64,000 nucleotides of DNA from Saccharum officinarum (lineage: Eukaryota; Streptophyta; Magnoliopsida; Poales; Poaceae), in NCBI GenBank assembly GCA_020631735.1, contig CM036159.1, positions 14,361,511 to 14,425,510 of the forward strand. The letters run 5' to 3'. How positions within the stretch are numbered: position 1 is the first letter of the stretch; the number at the start of each line of letters is the position of its first letter. Under the pieces are notes generated by a model. That model ran no database searches and was not told the DNA's origin. It worked only from the letters and a program-made list of their open reading frames with translations. A program made the position numbers and the translations under genes. Positions 42,306-53,200 of this stretch are shown piece after piece.

Positions 42306-42308
42306 TAA

Positions 42309-43544
42309 TCCGTGCTCATGGACACAATGTTTGTGGCTTGCGACTTTGCGAGGGATGCAGTGTCCCTGTCACCCCGGCGAGAGCAGAGAGATCCTGATGG
42401 GATCCACTTCGCACAGTGCACTGAACATTGCCCAATGATCAGTCTGGTTGGTCCGACCTGATGGGGGATGCACTGTACAGGCAGATGGATCATGGATGCA
42501 CTGGACCCGCTTTAAATCCGACGCCCCTACCTATCGTGGGAACGGGATTTGTTTTCTCCTTTGCAATTTTTGTTCTGTTTTGGATTTGTTCTTATAGTTT
42601 TGTTGGTATAAGGTGTTCTGAATATGCACTACTGTGTGGGTGTTGGCCATATTTCAGGCTTCCAGCTAGGGGAAGATCATGGTTGTGAGACTCTGGTGTC
42701 TATTAACACAATCACGAATTTTGTAGATTACGTAGCTCTTTGTCGAGCCATCTGTATTTAATTTAATACTATCTTGAATGCTATAACTTTTAGCCAAATT
42801 CAAAATAGGCGATATGGAGTTGAGTGTTGATCACTGCCTCTCAGTCGATTTCATGTATGCTTAACAATGCTCCCAAAATACAATTCTAACACATTATCAA
42901 GTCAAATAATTTTAACTTCAACAACCGTATCATTGAATAGATCATATAATAATATTTCCATAGTATATCTATGTCGTCAATATTATTTTCTATAAATTTA
43001 GTTAACCTTTAGTTAGTCTGAGTGGGGATGCAATTAGAATTGCATTTTTTTCAGGACGGAGAAGTTACTAGCCAAAATCTGCAACCACGTCAAGCGGAAA
43101 ATGGAGGTTGACAACAAAAGGACATGATCTTCTATTTGTGCCTAAATTAAGCGCACAAAATCACAATAAAAAGTTTCAGCGTTGCTAATATGTGATATCA
43201 TATAGACTGATCGTGTGTACGTACGATAGTGGAAACCAGAAACTAGCAAAGTCGAACCTAGGCGCCCATGGCTTACGTTCCAACCACACTAAACCCAAGT
43301 CTTTTGCTTTGTTTACTTTGCATTACCCTTTTCGTCAATGGTTTAGTTTATGTTTGACCCCAAGGCACCATAATGGATTAAGTACCGCTAATTCAACTGC
43401 TTTCTAAACATCTTTCTCCGATCCATCGTCAGAAAATCCAAGAAATCACGACCTATCACCGCACCGTCGCACCACGATTCCTGAAATGCTCACCGGGCTG
43501 CCCACGCCCGCATTTGCCCTCCACAGATAAGAAATGATACGACG
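42309..43544. other. Spacer and upstream region of the dirigent gene
   Basis: AT-rich, no supported gene. No obvious TATA box in the last 200 bases before the dirigent start. Confidence 0.4.
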
Positions 43545-44129
43545 ATGCTCGCCAGGATCATCTTCTGCGTGGTCATCGCCGCCGCCGTCCTCGCCGTCGT
43601 CCTCCTCGCCACCGTCTCCCCGCTGCCGCACCGGTCCGGCGGCGGCCACAAGGGCGCTCCAGGCCAGCGCACCTTCACGGTGTACATCCACCCCACGGTA
43701 TCGGCACCAGCCCTGCAGCAGGAGCAACAAGTCCAAGAGCGCCGGCGAGGAGCGAGCGCGCTGGTGTTCCACCACCGGATGACGGCGGGGCCGGAGAGCA
43801 CGTCGACGACCGTCGGCGCGGCCTCTGGGTTTCTGCTCCCGGCGGGCGAGCGGGGCGCCGCGGCGTCGGTGTTCGACACGGTGCACCTGGCGTTCGACGG
43901 CAGAGCCGGGCTGTCCGGCAGCCTCTGCGTCGAGACGAGCGACGAGAAGGCGCGGCGGGGCGGGAGACGCCGGCACGACGGGGAGGATGAGGTGCTGCGA
44001 GTGGTCGGCGGCACTGGTGCGTTCGCGTTCGCGCGAGGGCATGCCGTCCTGCGGGGGCTGCGGCCCCGCCCTGGCGCCACGGCGGCGGCGCTGCTTCTTG
44101 ATATCAGCGTTTCCTCTGCTGGGAGTTAG
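43545..44129 (+). CDS. Dirigent-like protein, 194 aa
   Basis: A single-exon frame. The first ~27 residues (MLARIIFCVVIAAAVLAVVL...) form a hydrophobic signal peptide or anchor. FTVYIHPTV and ALVFHHRMTAGPES match the first strands of the dirigent beta-barrel. GFLLP...SVFDTVHLAFDG is the middle. The clearest signature is RVVGGTGAFAFARGHAVLR near residue 158, followed by the last strand ALLLDISVSS. Dirigent proteins steer stereoselective coupling of phenolic radicals (lignans, Casparian-strip lignin) in the cell wall. Length fits the family (~180-200). The stretch between strands holds a long basic/acidic loop (EKARRGGRRRHDGEDE) not usual in the family, and the catalytic-site residues of pinoresinol-forming members cannot be assigned with confidence. 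The exact subgroup is unknown. Confidence 0.75.
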   Translation: MLARIIFCVVIAAAVLAVVLLATVSPLPHRSGGGHKGAPGQRTFTVYIHPTVSAPALQQEQQVQERRRGASALVFHHRMTAGPESTSTTVGAASGFLLPAGERGAAASVFDTVHLAFDGRAGLSGSLCVETSDEKARRGGRRRHDGEDEVLRVVGGTGAFAFARGHAVLRGLRPRPGATAAALLLDISVSSAGS

Positions 44130-45068
44130 TCTGCTACTAAGCGTGAGCGATCGCCCATCACGAAAAAAAAAGAATGTGAGCGATCGTATATGTCATAAAA
44201 GATCCAGTTTTTGTCTTCTTTTCATTTGTGATTTGAATTGGCAACCTGTTTTCTTTTCCAAAAAGAACGTAGCTTTTTTTTGCTAAGAACCTGAGACGCA
44301 AGTGTTCACAAAATGTATCTTTGCAGTGTCTCCAGAATGACAGAATCGAGTTAAAAAAAAAAGAATGGCAGAATCATTTTTTTCTGGGTGGTGAGAATTG
44401 TACTGCATACATTTCCTCATCTTTTGAGAAGAACGGGCACACATTTACGGTGTGTCCATATTCACGTCTCAAAACTATATGAACTTATGAAGCATTGTAG
44501 AGACAAGTTCAAACAACCAAAATCCTGGAAGTTTTCATATTTTTGCATCAGATATAAAAGGAGTATAGTTTTTTGTAGAGTGAAAAAAGGAGCATAGGTT
44601 TTTTTTGAGGAACAAAAGAAAAAGGAGCATATAGGTGCAAAAGGCATAGGCGTCGTCATTCGCCAACCACACAAACTAGCACAGACCGAGAAGCCGAGAT
44701 GGGCTTTAGGACTATATTTATTCCTATTTCGGCCCAATCCGAAGGGGCCACTACATCCCAATATGGGCCCATACCCAACTCACGAGCATCGTCGAACCCA
44801 CACTTCCAGACTAATCAGCCGCGGATCCGCTGCATCAGCACCAGTCAGTCTTCCGCCGCCTCTGTCCGCTTTGGCTCTCGCCGTCTCGCTCGTCGCTGGC
44901 TCGCTGCCGATACGCGGCGGCACACGGACGGCGCGGGGCCGGGGCGTCGGCCGCTGGGCAGTGGGCACCCGAAACAACAGCCAAAGCCGCAGAGGCGCAT
45001 ACATGAAGCAATCCCTACCTCTGAGTATCTGACTCCGCCGTCGAAGGTACGCGGCCATCTCGACTATC
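44130..45068. other. Spacer containing a promoter/first-exon-like segment
   Basis: 44640-45050 has TGGGCCC-type boxes (44764), pyrimidine-rich leader sequence, then an open stretch ending CGTCGAAG|GTACGC near 45046, a donor-like site. A MITE starts 20 bases later and no downstream exon is recognised. It could be the 5' end of a lost or non-coding gene. Confidence 0.35.
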
Positions 45069-45304
45069 GCCTTGTTTTGCCTCAAAGTTCCAAGTTTTTT
45101 CGCCCTCTCTCCATCACATCAATTTTTAACCGCTTGTATGAAGTATTAAAGGTAGGTAAAAAAAATAACTAATTACACAGTTTAGTTGGAAATCACGAGA
45201 TGAATCTTTTGAGCCTAGTTGGTCATGATTGGACAATATTTGCCAAATAAGACGAAAGTGGTACTATTCATCGGTTTGAAATTTTCTTTAATCTAAACAA
45301 GGGC
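45069..45304. mobile_element. MITE of the TCGTCTCG group, copy 12 (inverse)
   Basis: Left GCCTTGTTTTGCCTC, right AATCTAAACAAGGGC. The core reads ATAACTAATTACACAGTTTA and ATCACGAGATGAATCTTTTG. CTATC occurs on both flanks. Confidence 0.75.
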
Positions 45305-45539
45305 TATCTCACATTTTCACATCTCGTCTTAGAGATACTGCAAAAGCACGCTTCTGGAAAGAGGTCCACAAGACAAGACCCTTTCTTTCGAAAAATAAAA
45401 TTTAAAAGTTCTCACAATAAACAAAGCCATTCAGCTGTCAATTTAGTAAACTCTTATCATCGTTGACAATTAATCAATTATATCCACTCGATCTAGAAAT
45501 AATTGAAAATTTACCAATGCAATCACTGCCCCCATGGTT

Positions 45540-46633
45540 ATGATTATTGCCACTTTAGTGAATGACACATGGGTCTATGAACAGTGGTCTGTGGGTCTAG
45601 GCAAATTTTCGAGGCCCAATGTTTACAATGGCAAGAATCTAAGGGCTCGTGGACCTATTTTATTTTCTAAAAAAGTTGCCAACGTAAAAGTAAAAGATAA
45701 TGCATGGTTTCAGGGTCTTTGCCCTCGTGATTTCGCACCCAGCGTCTACAAGTTATCTGGAAAGAAGAATATATCATTGAAAGGTGCCTTAGACAACAAC
45801 AACTGGATCCGTGATATCAACCTTCAACACCCAGGTTTCACCGCCCAAGTCTTCACTGAATATGCGCAATTGTGGCGTGCAGTTGCGCAACTGTAGCTGC
45901 AACCAAACTCAAGGGACGGAATCACCTGGAAGCTAACCAAAGATGGGAAATACTCAACGAGCTCAGCCTACAAGGCTCAATTTCTAGTTTCTTGCAAGAT
46001 AAATTTTTGCTCCCTTATTTTGGAAAACTTGGGCACCGCCAAAGTGCAAATTCTTCAGTTGGCTAATTTTACAAAATAGAGTTTGGACGTTGGGTCGCTT
46101 GGCTGCCCATAATTGGCCAAACTCCGGAAATTGCCCCTTGTGTTGTCAGTTGCTAGAGTCCGGCTTGCATCTTTTCCAAGATTATCGTTTCACTAGACGG
46201 TTGTGGGAAGACATTGCAATGTGGGTTAGTGTACCTGGTCTACTACCTATCAACTAGGTCCATGGCAAAAGTGTCCTCGAATGGTGGAGTATCATGGTCC
46301 GTGTTCACTGTGCGAACAAAAAAAGGTTTGGGCTCTCTGATCATCTTAGTGTGTTGGGAAGTGTGGAAGGAAAGAAATGCAAGAATTTTTGAGCATAACG
46401 GCACAACAAATCAACAAGTACTAAACAAGATTAGAGATGAAGCGAGGCTTTGGAAAGCGGCCGGAGCAAAACATCTGGCAACTCTTCTACCTTTTTCTTG
46501 ATCCTTTTATGGGTATATTTTACTTTGGGGTGTGACAGGCTAAAGCGCCTTGTACAATGCTATTGCGGCCGTTTTTAGCTTTCTCCTTTTTAATATAGCA
46601 GGCAGCTCTCCTACTGGTTTGTTTCAAAAAAAA
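45540..46633 (+). pseudogene. 3' end of a LINE retrotransposon (RT zinc-binding region)
   Basis: Translations in shifting frames give the tail of a plant L1-type ORF2: IRDINLQHPGFTA, WKLTKDGKYSTSSAYKAQF, and CPLCCQLLESGLHLF-like zf-RVT (PF13966) sequence, then a closing stretch with SLIILVCWEVWKERNARIFE. The 3' end (GGCAGCTCTCCTACTGGTTT then a short A run at 46627-46633) matches the usual LINE terminus in grasses. Stops and frameshifts are frequent, and the 5' part with the endonuclease and RT core is absent. It is an old 5'-truncated insertion. Confidence 0.75.
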
Positions 46634-47901
46634 TCTACGTCTAAACTATCCAACATAGCCCTTATGAAATATAACCTAAAACAGACCCACGAGTCTTTGA
46701 TAAATTGCCCACCTACGCGGCTCTAGAAATAATATAAACTAATCCGTTAAATTTGAATAAAATTAGTGCCTTTGGTCTTATTAAAATAAACCAAAATATT
46801 CTTTAAATCTATTTCTAGTCACTTACCTCTCACACTATAAAAATATACATCCCAAACTACTCCAGTATATGCTTGTATGCTTCTACTATTTTTTAATGAG
46901 GTCTTTGGTTAAATCTAAATCGCTAGATCATTATAAAATAAAATCGAAAGAGGCATATTCTTTTATTTTTTGGATTAAAGTACTAGGTTTTCTCGGCAAA
47001 TGTGAGGTCTCCTTTTAAAAATACTCATGTTTATGCATGTAGCTCAAACTAAGGTTTCTACTAAACCCATGTGGAAGTATGATACAAAAGGATAAAATAT
47101 ATAGCATAATTGGTAGCTAAAGTCTACATAACACGATAAAGATTATAGGTATTTATATGAGTATTGTGTCGTGAACAAATGAGGGTAAGCAGTTTTGATC
47201 AGTGAGTCCTAATTTTAACTATAGCTTCTACCACCTATGTCTATTAAAATTACTAGCCCGTGTAAGAGTACGGTTTGACAAACTTAGTTTTCATAATATT
47301 ATGTGACCCGAAGCTTTCTTCCGTTCGAATTTCCCTTGTTTTGAGCCTGAAATTTCAGTTTTACTTGTGAAGCTGAATGTTTCATTTTGATTTTCATTGA
47401 CCTAAAGTATGAGTGTATGACTAGTATGAGAAGAAGATGAATTTGTTTTTTATATTTTTCTTTCCATAGTAGGTTTGATTGCGACATGATGTAATGCATA
47501 CAAACTACAAAGCAATACAGCCATACAAGTTTTATTGACATCGTATAATGGATGTGAAGTACAAACCATTTGCCCGTTACATAGGGGAAAGCATAAGAAC
47601 CCTACACTTTTTTCTTCTATTCCTAATTTCCTAGACCTTTTCTTTTTCAAGATCATTTTTGCTAGTCTTGCTGACTATAAAAAACGAAAGAATATACAAT
47701 TCATTTATGAGAACCATGGGTAAAGATTGGAAAACTAGTGAACGAAAACTGAAAGTAATCTACTAGTGCAACGCAGGGACTGCAACTCTGAATGTTCTGA
47801 TCCCCTTCCCTTGCTGCAGAAGGATTGTATTTTCCACTTGTTTCTGTGTATCCATACTTGCAATTTGTGTGTATCTCCTGTGCTGCGACATGGAGATATG
47901 T
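46634..47901. other. AT-rich spacer
   Basis: No gene or element recognised. The last part may be the 3' UTR of the UPF0114-type gene on the minus strand. Confidence 0.4.
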
Positions 47902-48376
47902 TCAAGTAAAGGATTGCTTCAATTGCTGCTGGTTCATATTAAGCTTTGATAGGATGAAGACGCTAGCAGAGGAAGCGAGCACCGCTCCACCAAAGCAGGC
48001 CATGTCGAGTCCAGTAACCAGCGGCACGCTCTTGAACTTCTCGAGAACCCCAACCTGGAGCAGCAGGAGGATGGCGTGGCCGATCCTCGTCTTCGCCTGC
48101 GTGACCGACCTGATCCTGGCCCCTTCTTTCAGCTTCTGGTATGGATTTGTAGCTCCTTGTTATTAGTACCAACACATGCGTGATGGATCTGTGTATTCAA
48201 CAAGTATTGACAGGGATCGATTTACCTTGAGGTTGAATGCACCCAAGTGGGACGTGTCAACGTGCCGTGCCTGTTTCTGAATGCTCTGAGAACCATAGAA
48301 CATGGTGTACAGCCCCATGCCAAACGTGAGAAGAGCAGTGCCAATCAGAAATATGTATGAAGAGAAAGAGATTTGC
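47902..48376 (-). pseudogene. UPF0114-type membrane protein, last two exons only
   Basis: Minus-strand exons 48376-48226 (151 nt, acceptor CTGTCAG|GCAAAT, donor AAG|GTAAAT) and 48135-47902 (78 codons with stop, acceptor ACCAG|AAGCTG). The first encodes FLIGTALLTFGMGLYTMFYG, a transmembrane segment with the family GT..L.FGMGLY pattern. The second encodes AKTRIGHAILLLLQVGVLEK and VTGLDMACFGGAVLASSASV, two more membrane segments. This order fits plant UPF0114 proteins, mostly predicted for the chloroplast; function is unknown. Both exons are undamaged. I find no upstream exon with the transit peptide; an LTR fragment (48575-49011) sits just 5'. Either the gene is truncated, or its first exons lie beyond the insertion and escape recognition. 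Confidence 0.6.
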
Positions 48377-48399
48377 CTGACAGAAAATCAAGATCATAC

Positions 48400-49011
48400 A
48401 ATGGTGGATCTAGTGGGTGATTTGCATTCTCTTTAGGATAAACAAGTAATGCGTACTAGAACATGTGCTAGGGAAAAGAACTGGAGAGAGGTAGAGAGAG
48501 AGAGAGGAGTGTAGAGGTAGCTGACCATAATGCGTACTAGATCCACACCTAGGTGAACCCGGCTCCGATGCCATTGACAGTATCTTTAGATACATCTAGG
48601 GTGGTAGATCAGTGGGGAATACCGTTCTATTTGGAATAAACACATGGATAGATGTCCAACAGAGAGATCCGGAGAGGGAGAGAGGGAAAAGAGAGGAGAC
48701 GGACCATCGGGCTTGGTGGAGCTGCTGGCGCCGGTGAAGAGGCGATGGTGGCGCGGACGTCGGGGTCGATGCAGCGGCGACGATGGACTTCCCGTCGCCT
48801 ACAGTCCCTCCCCTCGATCGGTCTAGGAAAGGAGGTGGGGCACTACTGTGGCGGTGAACCTCGTGTTCTGTGCCCCTGGCCCCCACCTCCTCTTTATAGG
48901 GCTGCGCGACAGGGGCCCACCGACTAGGAGTCGGTTAAGCATCCCGATCAGGACGCGGTCAAAGGGTCCGAGTTGGCCGTTGGGCCAATTCGGTTGAGAT
49001 CTATTCTAACA
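48400..49011 (-). mobile_element. LTR-retrotransposon remnant (5' LTR and primer-binding site)
   Basis: On the minus strand, 49011-48575 starts TGTTAGAATAGATC and ends GATACTGTCA, a 437-bp LTR-like unit. Directly after it comes TGGCATCGGAGCC, a Met-tRNA-type primer-binding site (48573-48561). The internal region is cut off within ~170 bp. The stretch 48420-48530 resembles a worn copy of part of the LTR (TTCTCTTTAGGATAAACA compared with TTCTATTTGGAATAAACA). Confidence 0.6.
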
Positions 49012-49951
49012 TTGCCCTCAAGTTAGTTAGTGGGTACAGCAGTGTGCGAACTGAAACTGACATGTAAGGAAGCTTATTGCCCCAGCCATTGCCGAGCTTC
49101 GGTTAATAGTACAGCTTCTCTCTTCCCAAGTTCCCTTCTACTCTAAAGCTGATGTTGTATGGAGAGCTCTAATGCCGAGCTTGGGTTAATAGTACAGCTT
49201 CTCTCTTCCCAACTACTCTAACGCCGAAGGAAAATGGAGCCGCATGCCCCAATGCTGATGGCTCGTCGTCTGACGACGAGCGAAACGGGACAGACGAGAA
49301 GAACGACTTGGCTGCACCGAAAGCAACGTTGAGGAAGGAAAGAAAGAAGCAAAAAGTGAGTTGAACCTGCAACACTGTTACTGTGCTGACTACTACTGTA
49401 AGGCAAGCTTCGCCGCTCAGCCCTCGGAAAAGCTCCAAAGATTTTTCGGCAGCTCGGTAGGTGCGTGCTGGAGCGAGGAAACGAGCGCCTTCCACGCATT
49501 TTTCACCGGAGCCGCGGACGGCGAGTCGAGACAGACGTGAGGAGTGAGGACGAGTGGTGGGAGCGAACCGGACGTACGCGTGTGCGGCGGCAACGGGTTT
49601 CCTTGGCCCGCTCTGGCTTCCTCCGTCCCGTTCCAAGGGCACGCACGTGACGCAAACGCCAGCCGCTCGTTCGTTCGTTGCCTCGCTCCCGTCGTCTTCC
49701 ATACGGGGAACGACGGCGGTGGAGGCGCGCTAGCTGCCTTCGGCTGCATATGCGTCCCCATTTTCTACCCTGACGAAGGCGTATGGTCCTAAATTTTCTC
49801 GCTCTCGTGATGTGATGGTGCGCCGATCATATACCGTCGGACGAACACGAACCCAACTTTAGTTGGCAGCTTACGCTTGGAGACGATGAATCATTCTGCT
49901 CCTCTTCTTACCTGGTACTGGGAATAGCCGTGGAGCTGGCGTAGCATTGTC
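49012..49951. other. Spacer with an 83-bp tandem repeat
   Basis: GCCGAGCTTCGGTTAATAGT starts at 49091 and recurs with one change at 49174 (39-bp match). A minus-strand frame at 49169-49702 shows no recognisable domain. It might be a remnant of the upstream exon of the UPF0114-type gene, but nothing proves it. Confidence 0.4.
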
Positions 49952-50239
49952 TGAAGAATGGAGACGATCAACTGGATAATTTCATGGATCGTACAGTGTA
50001 CATATATAGAGTATAGTGGCCCTTGGCCATGAACACACACAGAGTGGATGAACGCAGGCCACGGACGAGTGGGCGCCGTGAAGACCGGGTGCGCGTGTGT
50101 GCGCGGCTGAGCGCGCTCTGCGGAAGCCGTTGGTGAGGCGAGTGTGCGAGTGCCGTTCTGGAGCGCTGAACGTTGGCGACGCGAGATACCCGGGCGAGCT
50201 CTAGCCGTTGGAGACGTGGGACAGGTTGGTCCGCTGACA
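49952..50239 (-). repeat. 3' LTR of the second copia element
   Basis: 288 bp, TG...CA. It lacks the CACGCACTACACA-type insertion present in the partner LTR. Confidence 0.92.
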
Positions 50240-53200
50240 CCCCACTCACTCTTGACGTCGCCGGTCGTGACGGAGAGACTGTCTCGGAAGTCGAAGAAGA
50301 GCGCCGAAGGAAGCCCTTTGGTGAACACATCCGCGAGCTGCCGTGCACTGGGAACATGCGTGACACGGAGTTCACCGACCGTGACCTTCTCCCTGACGAA
50401 ATGAATGTCAAGCTCTATGTGCTTGGTGCGCCGGCGGTGGACTGGGTTGCAGGACATGTAGACCGAGGAGATTTTGTCGCAGAACGCGACCGTAGCGGTG
50501 GGCACTGGGCAGAGCAGTTCGCCGAGTAGCTGTCATAGCCACGAGCATTCGAAGACGGCATTGGCGATGGCGCGGTACTCTGCCTCGGCACTCGACCTCG
50601 ACACCGTGGTTTGGCGTTTGAACGACCACGATATGAGGGATGACCCGAGGAAGACACAAAATCCCGATTCGAGCGGCGCGTGTCCGGGCAGCCGGCCCAG
50701 TCGGCGTCCGAGTAGGCGGAGATCGTCGGCGTCGTGATGGCGCGCAGCTGAACATCGAGGGGAATGGTGCCTTTGACATACCGTAGTATACGTTTTAGCA
50801 TCGTCATGTGCACGTCCCGCGGCGCATGCATATGGAGACATACTTGTTGGACGGCGTATGCGATGTCCGATCGCGTGATCGTCAGCTATTGAAGCGCACC
50901 GGCGAGGCTCCTGAAGGTTGTGGCGTCGGCGATGAGGGTGCCCTCGGTTGCTGAAGCCTTCGGCTTCGTGTCAGCTGGCGTGGCCACTGGTTTACAATTG
51001 GCCATGCCTGCCCGCTCAAGAAGCTCCTCAACATACTGGGTCTGCGAGAGGAAGAAGCCGGTGGAGTTGCGGCGAACATTGATGCCGAGGAAGTGATGAA
51101 CCGGCCCCATGTCCTTGACGGCGAAGACGTCATGGAGGCGCTTAATGATGTGCCAAAGGAGCTCAGGCGTGGAGGCAGACAGAATCATGTCGTCGACGTA
51201 GAGCAACAAGTACGTCGTGGCGCCGTTCTTGTGGTAGACGAACAGGGACGTATCGGCTCTGGACTGCACAAAGCCGAGGGATGTGACGTGCGCGACGAAG
51301 CGGTCGAACCATGCTCGTGGAGCTTGACGGAGGCCGTAGAGGGAACGCGACAGGAGGCAGACATCGTTCGGCCGTGCTGGATCAGCAAACCCTGTGGATT
51401 GCTGGCTGTAGACTTTTTCACGCAGGTTGTCGTGCAGGAACGCGTTGGAGACGTCGAGCTGGTGAGCCGACCAGCCCTTGCTTGCAATGAGCGTGAGAAC
51501 GGTCCGTATGGTGGCCGGCTTGATCACCGGCGAGAACGTATCCCCGAAGTCGATGCCGGGCCGTTGATGGAACCCGCGAACGACCCACCGAGCCTTGTAG
51601 CGCACAAGTGTGCCGTCGGGCTTCATCTTATGCTTGAACACCCACTTTCCAGTGATCACACGTGCTCCCGGAGGTCGCGGCACGAGGGACCACGTCTTGT
51701 TGGCCTGTAATGCATCAAACTCGGCTTTCATCGTAGCAGACCAGTGAGGGTCTTTGATGGCAGAGCGGACGCTGCGAGGAATCGGCGAGATGGTGTCGTC
51801 GTCGTTGGCCGTCAGGGCGTACTTGGGGTTTGGCTTGTAGATCCCTGCTCGTGCGCGGGTGACCATGGGATGACCCGTTGGCGCGGTGGTGGTCGACGTC
51901 GCGGTGGACGACGTCGTGGTGGACGAGCTCGACGTCGCGGTGGACGAGTGCTCAGGTTCCGCGGCCGAGGAGCCCGCGTTCCCTGGAGGTGGTGAGGAGT
52001 TGTTGGCGATGTCCGCTGCTGGTACGCCACGTGTGCGCACAGTCCGGGCGCGCTTGGGGTGAGCTGTCAGCTCGTCGAAGAGGCGTGCAGGGGGCCGCGC
52101 CGTCGGACCGGGGCGCGTCGCGGCGTCGTCGTCCAGGTCGGTGGCGGGCGAGCGCGGCGCACGGGGCACATACGGGAATTTGACGACGCTGTTGTACGGC
52201 TCAGTGTTGTGGAAGGGGAAGACGGCCTCGTCGAAGACGATGTGTTGCGAGGTGATGACACGGCCGGTGGCGATGTCGTAACACCGGTAGCCGTGGACCC
52301 GCGGTGATCCGCCGGGTAGCCGATGAAGGTGCATGTCGTCGATCGCGCGGCGAGCTTGTGAGGTGAGGTTGCTGTCATGTTGGGAAGCAGCGGCAACCGA
52401 ACACTCGCAGCTCGATGTAGGATGGTGGAACGCCGAAGAGCATGGCGTAGGGCGTCGTGGTGTCGGTGGCACGGCACGGCCGGCGGTTGATCAGGTACGT
52501 CGCTGTGGCAAGTGCCTCAGCCCAGAAAGCCAGCGGAGCTGCACTGTGAACTAACATGGTGCGTAAGCAATCGTTAACAGTCCGTAGAATCCTCTCAGCT
52601 TTCCCGTTCTGTTGAGAGGTATAGGGATAAGAGAGACGCAGCTGTGTCCCAAGGGAGGAAAGAAGAAGACGCATGGCGGTGGAATCATATTCCCGGCCAT
52701 TGTCGGTCTGGAAAGCTAGGATGGGGAGTTGGAATTGGGTATGGACATATGAGATGAACGCTCGGATGGTTTGGAACACGTCGGATTTGTTACGCAGAGG
52801 AACAGTCCATAAGTAATGTGTATAGTCATCTAGAAAAACAACTTAGTGCTTGTATCCAGAATGACTAAGAACAGGAGAGGTCCAAACATCAGAGTGTACG
52901 AGTTGAAAAGGGAAAAATGAATGTGATGCTGAATCATTAAACGGTAAACGTGTGTGCTTGCCCAATCGACAAGATGAACATGAGTGAACATCAACTTTAT
53001 TACATTGAAAAGGAAAAGATTGCAAAATATGAGAGGTAACTGGGTGGCCGGAATGACCCAGCCGCTGATGCCATAGTGAGGTCGCCGAGGATGCAGTGAG
53101 ATCTTGATGGTGAGGAAGCCGAAGTGGATAGAGGTCACCGCTACTCTCACATCAGAGCATCTCCGCCCTGGAAGGAAGAGCCTTGATAGAGAAACCAGAG

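Noticed and set aside
49169..49702. 177-codon minus-strand frame as the missing first exon of the UPF0114-type gene
   Set aside because: The position would fit, but the sequence lacks the family's first membrane segment and no good splice link to 48376 was found.
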